A DNA stretch of 64,000 bases, taken from positions 935,731-999,730 of the forward strand of contig NZ_FOWW01000001.1 in assembly GCF_900115565.1 (NCBI RefSeq). The letters run 5' to 3'. The notes under the pieces are model-generated. The model worked only from the letters and a program-made list of their open reading frames with translations, was not told the DNA's origin and ran no database searches. The position numbers and the translations under genes are program-made. Every line of letters starts with the position of its first letter. Position 1 is the stretch's first letter. This DNA comes from Amycolatopsis arida. GTDB lineage: Bacteria; Actinomycetota; Actinomycetes; Mycobacteriales; Pseudonocardiaceae. This document shows, piece after piece, positions 53,967 to 63,844 of this stretch.

Positions 53967-54335
53967 TGGAGGTGCCGGGAATCGAACCCGGGTCCTCTGG
54001 CGCCTTTCCAGGGCTTCTCCGTGCGCAGTTCGCTGTGTCTCTACTCGGCCCCACCGGTCACGCGAACAAGCCGGTGTGACGGGCCCAGCCACTGTTAATG
54101 TCCCAACCGGTCCCCGTGGCCGGGACCGGCGGTGAGCCTCCTAGCTGATGCCGGCAGACCGGGTCGGAGGCTTACCCGGGCCGACAGACTCGCACTCGCT
54201 CAGGCGGCGAGGGCGAAGTCGCGCTGACTATTCGTCTTGGCGCTTGTTTTAGTGCGACGACGCTTACGGTGGTCTCTCGCCTGCACCGGCACGCTTCCCC
54301 TGAAGCAACGTCCAGAGTCGAAACCGTTCACCCCC
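53967..54335 (-). ncRNA. ssrA: Transfer-messenger RNA
   Basis: On the minus strand the RNA starts GGGGGTGAACGGTTTCGACT, and its 3' end is the T-arm GGTTCGATTCCCGGCACCTCC. The ends pair as a 7-bp acceptor (GGGGGUG with CACCUCC). CCA is not encoded (next bases ACAC). The tag frame is GCC AAG ACG AAT AGT CAG, continuing CGC GAC TTC GCC CTC GCC GCC TGA, giving a peptide AKTNSQRDFALAA (first residue could be preceded by an added Ala). It rescues stalled ribosomes with SmpB, whose gene lies 5 kb away. Length about 369 nt. Confidence 0.95.
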
Positions 54336-54563
54336 TCGGGCTGGTTGTTGGCCTGCCACCCAGTCTAACGCGGCGGGCAAGCCGCATATTTCCCCCGCCG
54401 GGCGCGTGGCCACGCGCCCGGCGGGGTGGGGTTGACCCCACCCCGGGACGGCGGCCCGCACCATCGCTCCCGACGGGCTCACCAGGCCATTCTTGGTGCG
54501 TTCCCCTTCAGGCCACGCCGGCCCGGGCCGTGAGCTCGGCCACGAGAGGAAGGACGCCGAACC

Positions 54564-55250
54564 ATGGCTCCGGTCCGCCCCCAGCACGACGGCGCACGCC
54601 GGCCCCCGGTCGGCGGGTCGCTTGCCTACCTGCTGATGAACCTGCCCCTGGGCGTCTTCTGGTTCGTCCTGCTGCTGACCCTGTCGGCGGTCGGCATCGG
54701 CACCGCCGTCATCTGGGTCGGCGTGCCGATCCTGGCGCTGGCCGTGCTCCTGACCCGTGGCGGCGCCCACCTCGAGCGGGCCCGCAGCGCCGGTCTGCTC
54801 GGCGTCGGCATCGAGACGCCCTACCGGTCGTTGCCCGAGGGCGGTCAGCGGGAACGCTGGAAGGCCCGCCTGCGCGACGGCGCCACCTGGCGGGACCTGG
54901 CCTACCTGCTCCTGCTGTTCCCGCTGGGGGTGGTGGAGTTCGTGCTCGTGGTGGTGTTCTGGTCGGTCGGGCTGGCCCTGCTCACGCTGCCGATCTACTT
55001 CCGGTTCCTCCCCGAGGGCGCCCACTTCTTCCCGGCCTACGACGTGCGCTGGATCACCGTCGACTCCACGCTGGCGGCCCTGCCGTGGGCGGCGATGGGA
55101 GCGCTGGTGACGGTGCTGGCGATGGCGCTGACCAGGACGCTGGCCCGTGGTCACGTCCGGTTCGCCCGCGCCCTGCTCGGGCCGGTGGGGCACCGTACTG
55201 AGGCCGCGGCTCGGCACCCGCACCCGGCGCGCCCGGTGTCAGAATGGTGA
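54564..55250 (+). CDS. Sensor-domain membrane protein without kinase part
   Basis: The 228-residue protein matches the Sensor domain of actinobacterial kinases: LAYLLMNLPLGVFWFVLLLT (about 17-36), TWRDLAYLLLLFPLGVVEFV (about 111-130) and paired membrane helices. It lacks any ATPase or histidine box. The following gene has the same domain fused to a kinase (YLLLCLPLGVLEFALGL in the same register), so this looks like a partner or duplicated sensor. The gene pair overlaps or abuts, so it is co-transcribed with the two-component system. Confidence 0.82.
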   Translation: MAPVRPQHDGARRPPVGGSLAYLLMNLPLGVFWFVLLLTLSAVGIGTAVIWVGVPILALAVLLTRGGAHLERARSAGLLGVGIETPYRSLPEGGQRERWKARLRDGATWRDLAYLLLLFPLGVVEFVLVVVFWSVGLALLTLPIYFRFLPEGAHFFPAYDVRWITVDSTLAALPWAAMGALVTVLAMALTRTLARGHVRFARALLGPVGHRTEAAARHPHPARPVSEW

Positions 55251-55273
55251 TCCACGGGAGCGAGGGAGGCGGG

Positions 55274-56404
55274 GTGTCCGAAGCCGACGCGGGGCGCGAC
55301 CAGCCCCGCCCGGGGGCGGTCAGGGCCGTCGGCTTCATGGTCGCGAGCTTCCCGCTGCGCCTGGCGCAGTTCGTGCTCGCCGTGGCCGGCATCGCGATCG
55401 GCGTCGCCGCCACGGTGATCTGGATCGGTCTGCCCATCCTGTTCGGCGTCACCGCGCTGGTCCGCTGGTTCGGTGACGTCGAGCGCCGCTGGGTGCGGAC
55501 GATGCTGGACTGCCCGGTGCCCGACGCCGACCGGCTGCCGGCCGAGGGCAACGTGCTGCGCCGGTGGCGCGTCCAGCTCACCGACCCGACCACCTGGCGG
55601 GACCTGGCCTACCTCCTGCTGTGCCTTCCACTCGGAGTGCTCGAGTTCGCCCTCGGCCTGGCCGGCGTGATCCTGCTCCCGCTGGGCATCTGGGTGGTGC
55701 CGTGGCTGGGTTGGCTGCACGGTGAGCTCGCGCTCGCCCTGCTCGGCCCGCCCCGCGCGCAGCGGCTGGCCGCGCGCGCACAGCGCCTGCAGGCCTCCCG
55801 GGCCCGTGGCGTGGACGCCGCCGAGGCCGAGCGGCGGCGGATCGAGCGGGACCTGCACGACGGCGCGCAGCAGCGCCTCGTCGCCGTCGCGATGAGCGTG
55901 GGCAGGGCGAAGGCGAAGCTGGACGGCGCCCCGAGCGAGGTGCGGGAGCTGCTGGACGAGGCGCACTCCGATGCCAAGCTCGCGGTCTCCGAGCTGCGCG
56001 ACCTGGCCCGCGGGATCTACCCGGCGGTGCTCGCCGACCGCGGTCTGGACGCCGCGCTGTCCGCGCAGGCCGCCCGATCGCCGATCACGGTGGACGTCGA
56101 CGTCGACGTCGAGCCACGGCCGCCGGCCGCGGTGGAGACCACGGCCTACTTCATCGTCGGGGAGACGCTCACCAACGTGGCCAAGCACGCCGGGGCGACC
56201 GAGGCACGAGTCCGGGTGCGCCGCTCCGGCGACACCGTGACCGTCGAGGTCACCGACAACGGTCGCGGCGGCGCCGAGATGCGGCCCGGCGGCGGTCTCG
56301 CCGGCCTCGCCGACCGCGCCGCGACGATCGACGGCGTCATCACCGTGGTCAGCCCACCCGGCGGCCCCACGGTGATCCGCGCCGACCTGCCGTGCAGCTG
56401 GTGA
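55274..56404 (+). CDS. Sensor-domain histidine kinase (HisKA_3)
   Basis: The kinase is about 376 residues from the GTG chosen here, with GGGAGG upstream. The ATG at 55244, overlapping the previous stop, is the alternative. It has an N-terminal Sensor domain with four membrane segments (about 20-170), then RIERDLHDGAQQRLVAVAMS with the phospho-acceptor His, VGETLTNVAKHAGATEARVR and GGGLAGLADRAATIDG for the ATPase domain. It pairs with the response regulator downstream. Confidence 0.88.
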   Translation: MSEADAGRDQPRPGAVRAVGFMVASFPLRLAQFVLAVAGIAIGVAATVIWIGLPILFGVTALVRWFGDVERRWVRTMLDCPVPDADRLPAEGNVLRRWRVQLTDPTTWRDLAYLLLCLPLGVLEFALGLAGVILLPLGIWVVPWLGWLHGELALALLGPPRAQRLAARAQRLQASRARGVDAAEAERRRIERDLHDGAQQRLVAVAMSVGRAKAKLDGAPSEVRELLDEAHSDAKLAVSELRDLARGIYPAVLADRGLDAALSAQAARSPITVDVDVDVEPRPPAAVETTAYFIVGETLTNVAKHAGATEARVRVRRSGDTVTVEVTDNGRGGAEMRPGGGLAGLADRAATIDGVITVVSPPGGPTVIRADLPCSW

Positions 56405-56426
56405 CATCCAACCGATGGGGGAAGCA

Positions 56427-56528
56427 ATGCGTGTGGTCATCGCCGAGACAGTTGTCCTCCGGGGGGCGACCCCCAGACCCCCGCAAGCCCTCGGCGACTC
56501 CCCTGAGGAGGCTCCATGCGTGTCGTGA
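56427..56528 (+). pseudogene. Vestigial duplicate of the response-regulator start
   Basis: ATGCGTGTGGTCATCGCCGA at 56427 nearly repeats the true start ATGCGTGTCGTGATCGCCGA at 56516, and similarity continues to the VVLRG/AVLLRAG codons. The short frame (33 codons) then runs through a GGGGG...CCCCC hairpin and ends across the real start codon. It is a partial duplication or upstream leader frame. Confidence 0.55.
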
Positions 56529-57160
56529 TCGCCGAGGACGCCGTCCTGCTGAGGGCGGGGGTGCAGCGGCTGCTGGCCGACGAGGACATCCAGACCGTCG
56601 CCGCGGTGGACAACGGCGACGACCTGATCGGCGCCGTCGAGGAGCACCGGCCGCAGCTGGCGATCGTCGACGTCCGGATGCCGCCGACGTTCACCGACGA
56701 GGGCCTGCGCGCGGCGCTGCGGGCCAGGGAGGTGCAGCCCGGCCTTCCGGTGCTGGTGCTGTCCCAGTACGTCGAGGAGAGCTACGCCGTGGAGCTGCTC
56801 GCCGGTGGCGCCGGCGGGGTCGGCTACCTGCTCAAGGAGCGGGTGGCGGACGTGGCCGATTTCCTGGACGCGGTGCGCCGAGTGGCGGCCGGCGGCACGG
56901 CGATCGATCCGGAGGTGATCGCGCAGCTCATGGCACGCGGCCGGAAGAACCCGCTCGACGCGCTCACCGCCCGTGAGCGGGAGGTGCTCGGGCTGATGGC
57001 GCAGGGACTGTCCAACACGGCGATCGCGAACCGCCTGGTCGTGTCGCACGGCGCGGTGGAGAAGCACATCGGCAACATCTTCGCCAAGCTCAACCTGGAG
57101 GCCAGCACCGAGGAGCACCGCAGGGTGCGCGCGGTGCTCACCTACCTCGAGCGCGGCTGA
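56516..57160 (+). CDS. NarL/LuxR-type response regulator
   Basis: The 214-residue regulator has a receiver domain (MRVVIAEDAVLLRAGVQ, phospho-acceptor Asp52 in IVDVRMPP, then LVLSQYVEESYA and GYLLKERV) and a C-terminal HTH (LTAREREVLGLMAQGLSNTA, then VSHGAVEKHIGNIFAKLNL). GAGGAGG precedes the ATG. It forms a pair with the upstream kinase and sensor protein. Confidence 0.92.
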   Translation: MRVVIAEDAVLLRAGVQRLLADEDIQTVAAVDNGDDLIGAVEEHRPQLAIVDVRMPPTFTDEGLRAALRAREVQPGLPVLVLSQYVEESYAVELLAGGAGGVGYLLKERVADVADFLDAVRRVAAGGTAIDPEVIAQLMARGRKNPLDALTAREREVLGLMAQGLSNTAIANRLVVSHGAVEKHIGNIFAKLNLEASTEEHRRVRAVLTYLERG

Positions 57161-57304
57161 GCACATCGATCGGCCGGCCGGCGGTACCGGGCGTAGGCCC
57201 CGAGGAGCCCGTTCGGACCAGCCTCGATCACCCATCTGTGGGCGGTGCCGGGCCGGATGGCTCGCCTACGATGGGCGGAACCGCGTCGGGCGAGGAGGGT
57301 GGCG

Positions 57305-57523
57305 ATGACCGGAGCGAGTGTGCGTTTCTTCGGCGGGCCGCTCGACGGCAGGGTGCAGGAGCTGGGCATCGCCGACCCGGTGTGCGGCAGCGTCATGCGG
57401 CACGTCCACCTGCACGACGGGCCCAAGATCGAGACCCACTACCAGCTCGACTACCGCCCGGGCACCGGGTGGGAGTACCGGCTGTGCGGCCTCCCCCGGC
57501 CCGACGAGCTCTCCGAGCCCTGA
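57305..57523 (+). CDS. Small hypothetical protein, 72 residues
   Basis: GAGGAGG lies 6 nt before the ATG. The product reads VRFFGGPLDGRVQELG near the start and YQLDYRPGTGWEYRLCG near the end. The FFGGPLDG start is familiar in small actinobacterial and phage proteins of unknown function. It is soluble with two Cys. Codon use matches neighbours. Confidence 0.7.
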   Translation: MTGASVRFFGGPLDGRVQELGIADPVCGSVMRHVHLHDGPKIETHYQLDYRPGTGWEYRLCGLPRPDELSEP

Positions 57524-58205
57524 TCCGCGCTGCTTGTTCGGATCCATCCCACAGGTGCCGTTGACTTCGACTGCGGTCCCATCCCGGAGCCTGCCGGTCC
57601 CACCGCCGCGACGCTCCATCTCCTGGTGCGGTCCCATCCGTTGCCCGCTGGGAGTGCGGTCCGGGTCGGGGTTGCCGCGTCGCGGGTGTGGGGTCCCCAT
57701 CCCGAAGCCCGATGGTGTTGACAGTTGGGGGTGGGGAGGGGAATGGATGATGCCCCGAGCTTGCTGGGGCGTACCTCGACCGGGTGGGAACGACGGGTGG
57801 TGCGCCCCGCCTGGTGAGGCGCCAGGAGCCGGGGTGAGAACAGCGGTGTCCCGCGCGTGCCAAGGCTCGCGCCGCGTCGGGCGAGTTTCCCTGGCGCGGC
57901 CTCGCACCATGGGGGACATCTCGGCCGGACGCGAGCCCGAGGTGGCCTTCGGTACCGCATGTGTACGCAAGCCACCTTGGGCTCGGGGGTAACGCCCCCG
58001 CCCGCCTGGCGGCCTCGCCCCACACCAGCCGCCCCCTTTCCACCCAATCCCCAACCCCGGCCCTCCGGATCTGGCCCGCGTCGCGGTCCTTTCCGGAGTG
58101 TCCGTGGTGGGGCCTGCCCCACCACGTCTCTGGTGCCCTCCGGAGTCCGAAGAGGCCGGTCCGCCGGCGTGTTTCCCACACCCGCGCCGACCAGGCTTCC
58201 TAGCC
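57524..58205. other. Intergenic stretch with repeat-like sequence and a stem
   Basis: About 680 bp with no convincing gene. A segment at about 57690-57735 (CCCGAAGCCCGATGGTG followed by GACAGTTGGGGG) resembles the sequence at about 63958-63990. At about 57938-57990, CCGAGGTGGC and GCCACC...CTCGG flank a palindromic centre, a possible large hairpin. The GGACGCGAGCC motif near 57920 also occurs at about 53363. Confidence 0.45.
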
Positions 58206-59534
58206 ATGCAGACCTCGCCGAGAAGCCTGGCCGCCGGCCGGGACGTGTTCCTGGATCTCGTGCGCGCCGGCGCGATCCTCGCCGTCGTCCTGCAGCACTG
58301 GCTGATGCCGGTGCTGGCGTTCGACGGCACCACCATCGCCACCGGCAACGCCCTGACCACCCCAGGCTGGTGGGCTTTCACGTGGTTGTCGCAGGTGATG
58401 CCGCTCGTGTTCTTCGCCGGCGGCGCGGCCAACCTGCTGTCGCTGCGCCGCGCGGCGTCCACCCGCGCCTGGCTGGCCGCCCGGGCCCAACGGTTGCTGC
58501 TGCCGGTGCTGCCGCTGGCGGCGGTGTGGCTGGTCGTGCCGGAGGCGCTGCGCGAGCTGGGTGTCCCGGAGCAGCCGGTGGCGGTGGCCGGTTCGATCGC
58601 CGGACAGCTGCTGTGGTTCCTCGCGGTCTACCTGGTGACGGTGCTGCTCGCCCCGGTCATGGCCGCGGCGCACCGCCGGTGGGGGCTGGCCGTGCCGGTG
58701 CTGCTCACCGCCGCGGCGGCGGTGGTCGACGTGGCGCGCTTCGGCGTCGCGGCGGAGGTCGGCTACCTCAACGCCGTGTTCGTCTGGGTGGCCGTGCACC
58801 AGCTCGGCTTCTGCTACGTCGAGGGCCCGCTGGCCGGGCTCGGCCGACGGGCGGCGCTCGGCCTCGCGGCGACGGGCTTCGGCGGCGCGGCCGTGCTGGT
58901 CACGTCCGGGCCCTACGCGGCCAGCATGATCGGGATGCCGGGGGCACCGATGTCGAACATGAGCCCGCCCACCATGGTCCTGGTCGCCGTGGCGCTGGGC
59001 CAGCTCGGCCTGTTGCTGGCGGCCCGGCCGGCACTGACCGCGTTCGCCGCCCGGCCGCCGGTGGCGGCGGCGCTGGGCTGGCTCGGCGCTCGGTTCATGA
59101 GCATCTACCTGTGGCACATGCCGGCGCTGATCGTGGTCACCGGCGTCGCGGTGCTCGGCTTCGGCTACGCGACCCCGGAGCCCGGCACGCCGGAGTGGTT
59201 GGCCGCGGCGCCGGTGTGGCTGGTGCTGGCCGCCGGGGTGCTGCTGGCCCTGCTGAGGGTGGTGGCCGGGGTGGAGGCACGAAGGCCGGCCCGCTCGGCG
59301 CCGCCGGCGCTGCCGCAGCTGGTGGTGGCGATGACGCTGGGCGCCGCGGGGCTGCTCGGGCTGGCGGCGCGCGGCTTCACCACCCCGGTCGACGGCGGGT
59401 GGCAGGCCGGTCCGCTGCCGTGGGTGGCCCTGGTGCTGGGTGGGTTCCTCCTCGCCCGTCGCGCGCTGGACGTGGCCGAGCTGGCCGGAAGGGCGCTCGC
59501 GGTGTGGCAGCGGGCACGGCGGGTCGCGCCCTGA
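58206..59534 (+). CDS. Acyltransferase 3 family membrane protein
   Basis: The 442-residue integral membrane acyltransferase has DVFLDLVRAGAILAVVLQHW near residues 12-31, where the R-x10-H arrangement is the family signature. QVMPLVFFAGGAANLL, RAQRLLLPVLPL and FMSIYLWHMPALIVV follow, in about ten to eleven membrane segments. These proteins acylate sugars, antibiotics or surface polymers. The acceptor is unknown. Start chosen at the ATG just before MQTSPRSLAAGRD. Confidence 0.87.
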   Translation: MQTSPRSLAAGRDVFLDLVRAGAILAVVLQHWLMPVLAFDGTTIATGNALTTPGWWAFTWLSQVMPLVFFAGGAANLLSLRRAASTRAWLAARAQRLLLPVLPLAAVWLVVPEALRELGVPEQPVAVAGSIAGQLLWFLAVYLVTVLLAPVMAAAHRRWGLAVPVLLTAAAAVVDVARFGVAAEVGYLNAVFVWVAVHQLGFCYVEGPLAGLGRRAALGLAATGFGGAAVLVTSGPYAASMIGMPGAPMSNMSPPTMVLVAVALGQLGLLLAARPALTAFAARPPVAAALGWLGARFMSIYLWHMPALIVVTGVAVLGFGYATPEPGTPEWLAAAPVWLVLAAGVLLALLRVVAGVEARRPARSAPPALPQLVVAMTLGAAGLLGLAARGFTTPVDGGWQAGPLPWVALVLGGFLLARRALDVAELAGRALAVWQRARRVAP

Positions 59535-59683
59535 TCACGTGCCGAGCGGCGCGGCCGAGGTGTCGTGCGGCACCGCGCGCCGGCGCGCAGCGCGCCGCCA
59601 GTGTCTTCGCCACCCCGGGCTCGAGGCCGGCGGGCCGAGCGACCGCAGCCACGCCGGGACGTCGGCGTCGGTCTCGGGGCCGG

Positions 59684-60163
59684 TCAGCGGTACTTGCCCT
59701 TCAGCGCGCGGCCCATCGCCCTGGACATCTCGCGCTGGGCGTCCCGCCGGGCGATGGCCTGTCGCTTGTCGTAGGCCTTGCGACCCTTGGCCAGGGCGAG
59801 CTCGACCTTGACCTTGCCGTCCTTGAAGTACAGCGACAGCGGCACCAGGCTGAGGCCGCTCTCCTTGGTCTTGCCGATCAGCTTCTCGATCTCGCCGCGG
59901 TGCAGCAGCAGCTTGCGGGTCCGGCGGGCCTCGTGGTTGGTCCACGTGCCGTGCTCGTACTCGGGGATGTGCAGCCCGCGCAGGTAGACCTCGCCGTCGT
60001 CGACGGTGGCGAACGCGTCGGCGAGGGAGGCCTTGCCGGCGCGCAGGCTCTTCACCTCGGTGCCCACGAGGACGACGCCCGCCTCGTAGATGTCGAGGAT
60101 GGAGTAGTCGTGTCGCGCGCGGCGGTTCGACGCGATCACCTTGCGGCCGGTCTCCTTGGGCAT
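59684..60163 (-). CDS. smpB: SsrA-binding protein SmpB
   Basis: The 159-residue protein has [20 protein letters not shown] (about residues 9-28), [20 protein letters not shown] (about 31-50), the [14 protein letters not shown] stretch and C-terminal [10 protein letters not shown], the tail that enters the ribosome. It binds tmRNA for trans-translation. Here it lies 40 nt after ftsX in the same direction, the standard prfB-ftsE-ftsX-smpB order in actinobacteria. Confidence 0.97.
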   Translation of the reverse strand: MPKETGRKVIASNRRARHDYSILDIYEAGVVLVGTEVKSLRAGKASLADAFATVDDGEVYLRGLHIPEYEHGTWTNHEARRTRKLLLHRGEIEKLIGKTKESGLSLVPLSLYFKDGKVKVELALAKGRKAYDKRQAIARRDAQREMSRAMGRALKGKYR

Positions 60164-60203
60164 ACCGTGACTCTACGTGGTCGAGGCCGGTGGACGCAGC
60201 CGG

Positions 60204-61103
60204 TTAGTGCCGGACGTACAGCCGCAGCGTGACGTAGCCGGTAATCGCGGAGATGACGACCGCGACGCCGACCAGGATGGGCGCCACCGGGTAGACGATG
60301 TCCAGCAACTGGATCTGCGGGATGATCCCGGACGTCGCGCCGAGCACGCGGTCGATCACGAGGTACTTCAGCCCGACCAGGCCACCGAGCCCGACGAGCG
60401 CGCCGAACACGCCGGCCACCACGGCCTCGAGCAGGAAAGGCAGCTGCGTGTACCACCGGGTGGCACCGACCAGGCGCATGATGCCGACCTCGGTACGCCG
60501 GGTGAACGCCGACAGTTGGATGGTGTTGGAGATCAGCAGGAGCGCGGCCAGCGCCATGAAGAGCGCGACGATGAACGTGCCGTCCCGGACGGCGTTGAGC
60601 ACGCCGAAGAACCGGTCCAGGAACTTGTTCTGGTCGTCGACCTTGTCCACCCCGGCCTGGCCGGTGAACTCCTGCACGATCACGTCGCTGCGCTCGGGGT
60701 TGAACAGCTTCACGTGGAACGAGGCGGGCAACGACTCGGGGCGGGCCAGCTCAACCAGCTCGGGCTGGCTCTGGAAGATCTCCTGGAACCGCTCGTAGGC
60801 CTGCTGCCGGTCCTCGTACACAACGGACTCGACGGCCGGGTTGCTCTCCAGCTCCTGCCGGATGGTGGTGCAGGGTTGCTGGGTGCACGCCGGGTCGTTG
60901 GCGCTGATGTCCTCGGTGAGGAACACCGCCACCTCGACATCGTCCATGTAGGCGGTCTTCATCTTGTCGATGGTGCGGACGATGAGCAGGCCACCGCCGA
61001 GCATGCCGAGGGAGATCGCGGTGGTGAGGATCATCGCGATGGTCATCGTGACGTTGCGGCGAAGGCCGGTGAGCACTTCGCTGAACACGAAACTGGCACG
61101 CAT
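60204..61103 (-). CDS. ftsX: Cell-division ABC transporter permease FtsX
   Basis: The 299-residue protein has an N-terminal cytoplasmic tail (MRASFVFSEVLTGLRRNVTM), a first membrane helix, a large extracytoplasmic domain with DPACTQQPCTT, and three C-terminal helices after FFGVLNAVRDGTFIVALFMA, RTEVGIMRLVGATRWY. It links cytoplasmic FtsE ATPase to control of peptidoglycan hydrolases at the septum. It lies 59 nt after ftsE. Confidence 0.97.
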   Translation of the reverse strand: MRASFVFSEVLTGLRRNVTMTIAMILTTAISLGMLGGGLLIVRTIDKMKTAYMDDVEVAVFLTEDISANDPACTQQPCTTIRQELESNPAVESVVYEDRQQAYERFQEIFQSQPELVELARPESLPASFHVKLFNPERSDVIVQEFTGQAGVDKVDDQNKFLDRFFGVLNAVRDGTFIVALFMALAALLLISNTIQLSAFTRRTEVGIMRLVGATRWYTQLPFLLEAVVAGVFGALVGLGGLVGLKYLVIDRVLGATSGIIPQIQLLDIVYPVAPILVGVAVVISAITGYVTLRLYVRH

Positions 61104-61162
61104 CGGGCGGTATTCCCTTGGGTCGGGGGCTTGCGGGGCGGGTGGCGGGCGAGGCCGGGGAG

Positions 61163-61852
<690 letters not shown>

Positions 61853-61953
61853 GGTGGGCCATCCTACTCAGGGCGCCGGTTAAGCCCGGGTTGCCTCCGG
61901 ACTGGCGGGTCGTCCCAGGTGACCGAGGCCACCCGGGCGTCACCGGAGCCCGC

Positions 61954-63054
61954 TCAGGACGCCTGCTGCTTGCGCCAGCGGATGCCGGCGTCGAGGAAGC
62001 CGTCGAGGTCGCCGTCGAGCACCGCGGAGGGGTTGCCGACCTCGTACTCGGTACGCAGATCCTTGACCATCTGGTACGGGTGCAGCACGTAGGAGCGCAT
62101 CTGGTTGCCCCAGCTCGAGCCGGCGTCGCGCAGCGCGTCGAGCTCGGCGCGCTCCTCGTCCTTCTTGCGCTGCAGCAGCTTCGCCTGCAGCACCTTCATC
62201 GCGGCGGCCTTGTTCTGCAGCTGGGACTTCTCGTTCTGGCAGGACACCACGATGCCGGTGGGCAGGTGGGTGATGCGCACCGCGGAGTCGGTGGTGTTGA
62301 CGCTCTGCCCGCCGGGACCGGACGAGCGGAACACGTCGACCCGGATGTCCTTCTCCGGGATGTCGACGTGGTCGACCTCCTCGACCTCGGGCAGCACCTC
62401 GACGTGGGCGAACGACGTCTGCCGGCGGCCCTGGTTGTCGAAGGGGGAGATCCGCACCAGGCGGTGGGTGCCCTGCTCGACGGAGAGGGTGCCGTACACG
62501 TACGGGGCGGAGACCTTGAAGGTCGCGGAGCGGATGCCGGCTTCCTCCGCGTAGGAGATGTCGTAGACGTCGGTCGGGTAGCCGTGCCGCTCGGCCCAGC
62601 GCAGGTACATGCGGAGCAGCATCTCGGCCCAGTCGGCGGCGTCGACGCCGCCGGCCTCGGAGCGGATGGTGACCACGGCGTTGCGGTCGTCGTACTCGCC
62701 GGAGAGCAGGGTGCGCACCTCGAGGGTGTCGATCTCCTTGGCGAGTTGGGCCAGCTCGTCCTGCGCCTCGGCGATGCTGGCCGGGTCGCCCTCGGCGACG
62801 GCGAGCTCGCGCAGCACGCCCAGGTCGTCGAGCCGCTGTCGCAGGTCGGTGACGCGGCGCAGCTCGGCCTGCCGGTGGGAGAGCTGGCTGGTGACCTTCT
62901 GCCCGGCCTCGGGGTTGTCCCAGAGGTTGGGGTCGGCCGCCTGCTCCTCGAGGTCGGCGACCTGCGCGCGCAGGCCGTCGAGGTCCATCACCGACTCGAC
63001 CTGGGAGAGCTTGCCGGCGAGGTCCTTCAGGTCGGCTTCGAAGTCACCACTCAC
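61954..63054 (-). CDS. prfB: Peptide chain release factor 2
   Basis: The 366-residue factor recognises UGA/UAA. It has the anticodon-mimic SPF in [16 protein letters not shown] and the catalytic GGQ in [20 protein letters not shown]. The N-terminal coiled coil contains [21 protein letters not shown]. No internal stop or programmed frameshift site is seen near codon 25. I chose the GTG before [11 protein letters not shown] because it gives the usual length; another GTG lies two codons upstream. Confidence 0.96.
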   Translation of the reverse strand: MSGDFEADLKDLAGKLSQVESVMDLDGLRAQVADLEEQAADPNLWDNPEAGQKVTSQLSHRQAELRRVTDLRQRLDDLGVLRELAVAEGDPASIAEAQDELAQLAKEIDTLEVRTLLSGEYDDRNAVVTIRSEAGGVDAADWAEMLLRMYLRWAERHGYPTDVYDISYAEEAGIRSATFKVSAPYVYGTLSVEQGTHRLVRISPFDNQGRRQTSFAHVEVLPEVEEVDHVDIPEKDIRVDVFRSSGPGGQSVNTTDSAVRITHLPTGIVVSCQNEKSQLQNKAAAMKVLQAKLLQRKKDEERAELDALRDAGSSWGNQMRSYVLHPYQMVKDLRTEYEVGNPSAVLDGDLDGFLDAGIRWRKQQAS

Positions 63055-63147
63055 GTCCACCAAGGTTACGGCAATTCTCCCGGCCGCTTGCGGCGCACCG
63101 GCCATGGGCGGCCGGGAGGCCGGTTGGTGGCCGCTCCGGTGGGTGCC

Positions 63148-63657
63148 TCAGGCGTTGGCGAGGGCGTCCACCAGCTTCACCGCGGCCCTGGCGTGGGCCT
63201 GGCCGAACTCGGCGACGGCCTTGGTGACGGGGTCGGGCGCGGCCTTGACCGCGGCCTTGGCCTCGTCGAGCTGCTCGGTGTAGGTGGCCCTGGCCGCCTC
63301 GAAGAGGTTGGCCCGCTGCTTCGGGGTCAACGACTTCGCGTGGACCAACCGCAGGATGAGCGGGCTGCGGAGGTGGTCGGGGCCGGCGTCGGTGAGCAGC
63401 CAGGCCTTGAAGGCCTTCTTGCCGGCGGCGGTGATGACGTACTGCTGGCTGGAGCGCGGGCCCTGCTTGCCCAGTCGGACGAGCCCCTGTTCGGCCAGGG
63501 CGGGAAGTTCGCGGTAGACCTGGCTGCGGGTGACGCTGAAGAACGCGCCGAAGCGGTCGTCAGCGGCGGCGACGAGCTCGCCACCCGTGGCGGGGCCGTC
63601 GTGGAGCAGGCCTAGCAGAGCTGCGGCTGTTGCATTCAGATCGGACACGTCTACCAC
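63148..63657 (-). CDS. PadR family transcriptional regulator
   Basis: The regulator is about 169 residues. It has a PadR winged HTH (NATAAALLGLLHDGPATGGE, then SQVYRELPALAEQGLVRLGK, residues about 8-70) and a helical C-terminal part with LRLVHAKSLTPKQRANLFEA. Two GTG starts (63657, 63648) are possible; neither has a clear ribosome site, so a short leader is likely. Inverted repeats upstream suggest autoregulation. It lies 93 nt upstream of prfB. Confidence 0.85.
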   Translation of the reverse strand: MVDVSDLNATAAALLGLLHDGPATGGELVAAADDRFGAFFSVTRSQVYRELPALAEQGLVRLGKQGPRSSQQYVITAAGKKAFKAWLLTDAGPDHLRSPLILRLVHAKSLTPKQRANLFEAARATYTEQLDEAKAAVKAAPDPVTKAVAEFGQAHARAAVKLVDALANA

Positions 63658-63680
63658 AGTGCCACGTTTTCCAGCTTCTG

Positions 63681-63712
63681 TCCACAGTGGCCTTGATTCC
63701 GTCCACTGTGGA
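63681..63712. promoter_or_regulatory. Inverted repeat upstream of the PadR gene
   Basis: TCCACAGTGG (63681-63690) and CCACTGTGGA (63703-63712) are perfect 10-bp arms with a 12-bp spacer. A further CCACAGTG half occurs at 63654-63661, overlapping the gene start. This looks like a PadR binding array controlling its own promoter. Confidence 0.6.
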
Positions 63713-63844
63713 AGCCTTTCGGGCACCCGAATGGACCAATCCGAATGGACCACACACCCCCGATCCGCCGAACCGATACCCCCAACCGCACTCCCCGAAC
63801 CTCCCCAGTACGAGGGCGGGGCCTCCATCCCCCGGGTCCGCTGA

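Noticed and set aside
53967..54040. A tRNA gene on the minus strand near the T-arm-like sequence
   Set aside because: The T-arm belongs to tmRNA; the tag frame and paired 5' end lie about 300 nt away as expected.
57266..58462. Long minus-strand frames in the 57.5-58.2 kb gap
   Set aside because: Composition is Arg/Gly/Pro-rich without ribosome sites or family similarity, and they run into the acyltransferase gene antisense.
61954..63105. Programmed frameshift in prfB
   Set aside because: The frame is continuous from the GTG to the stop; no internal UGA near the usual position was seen.
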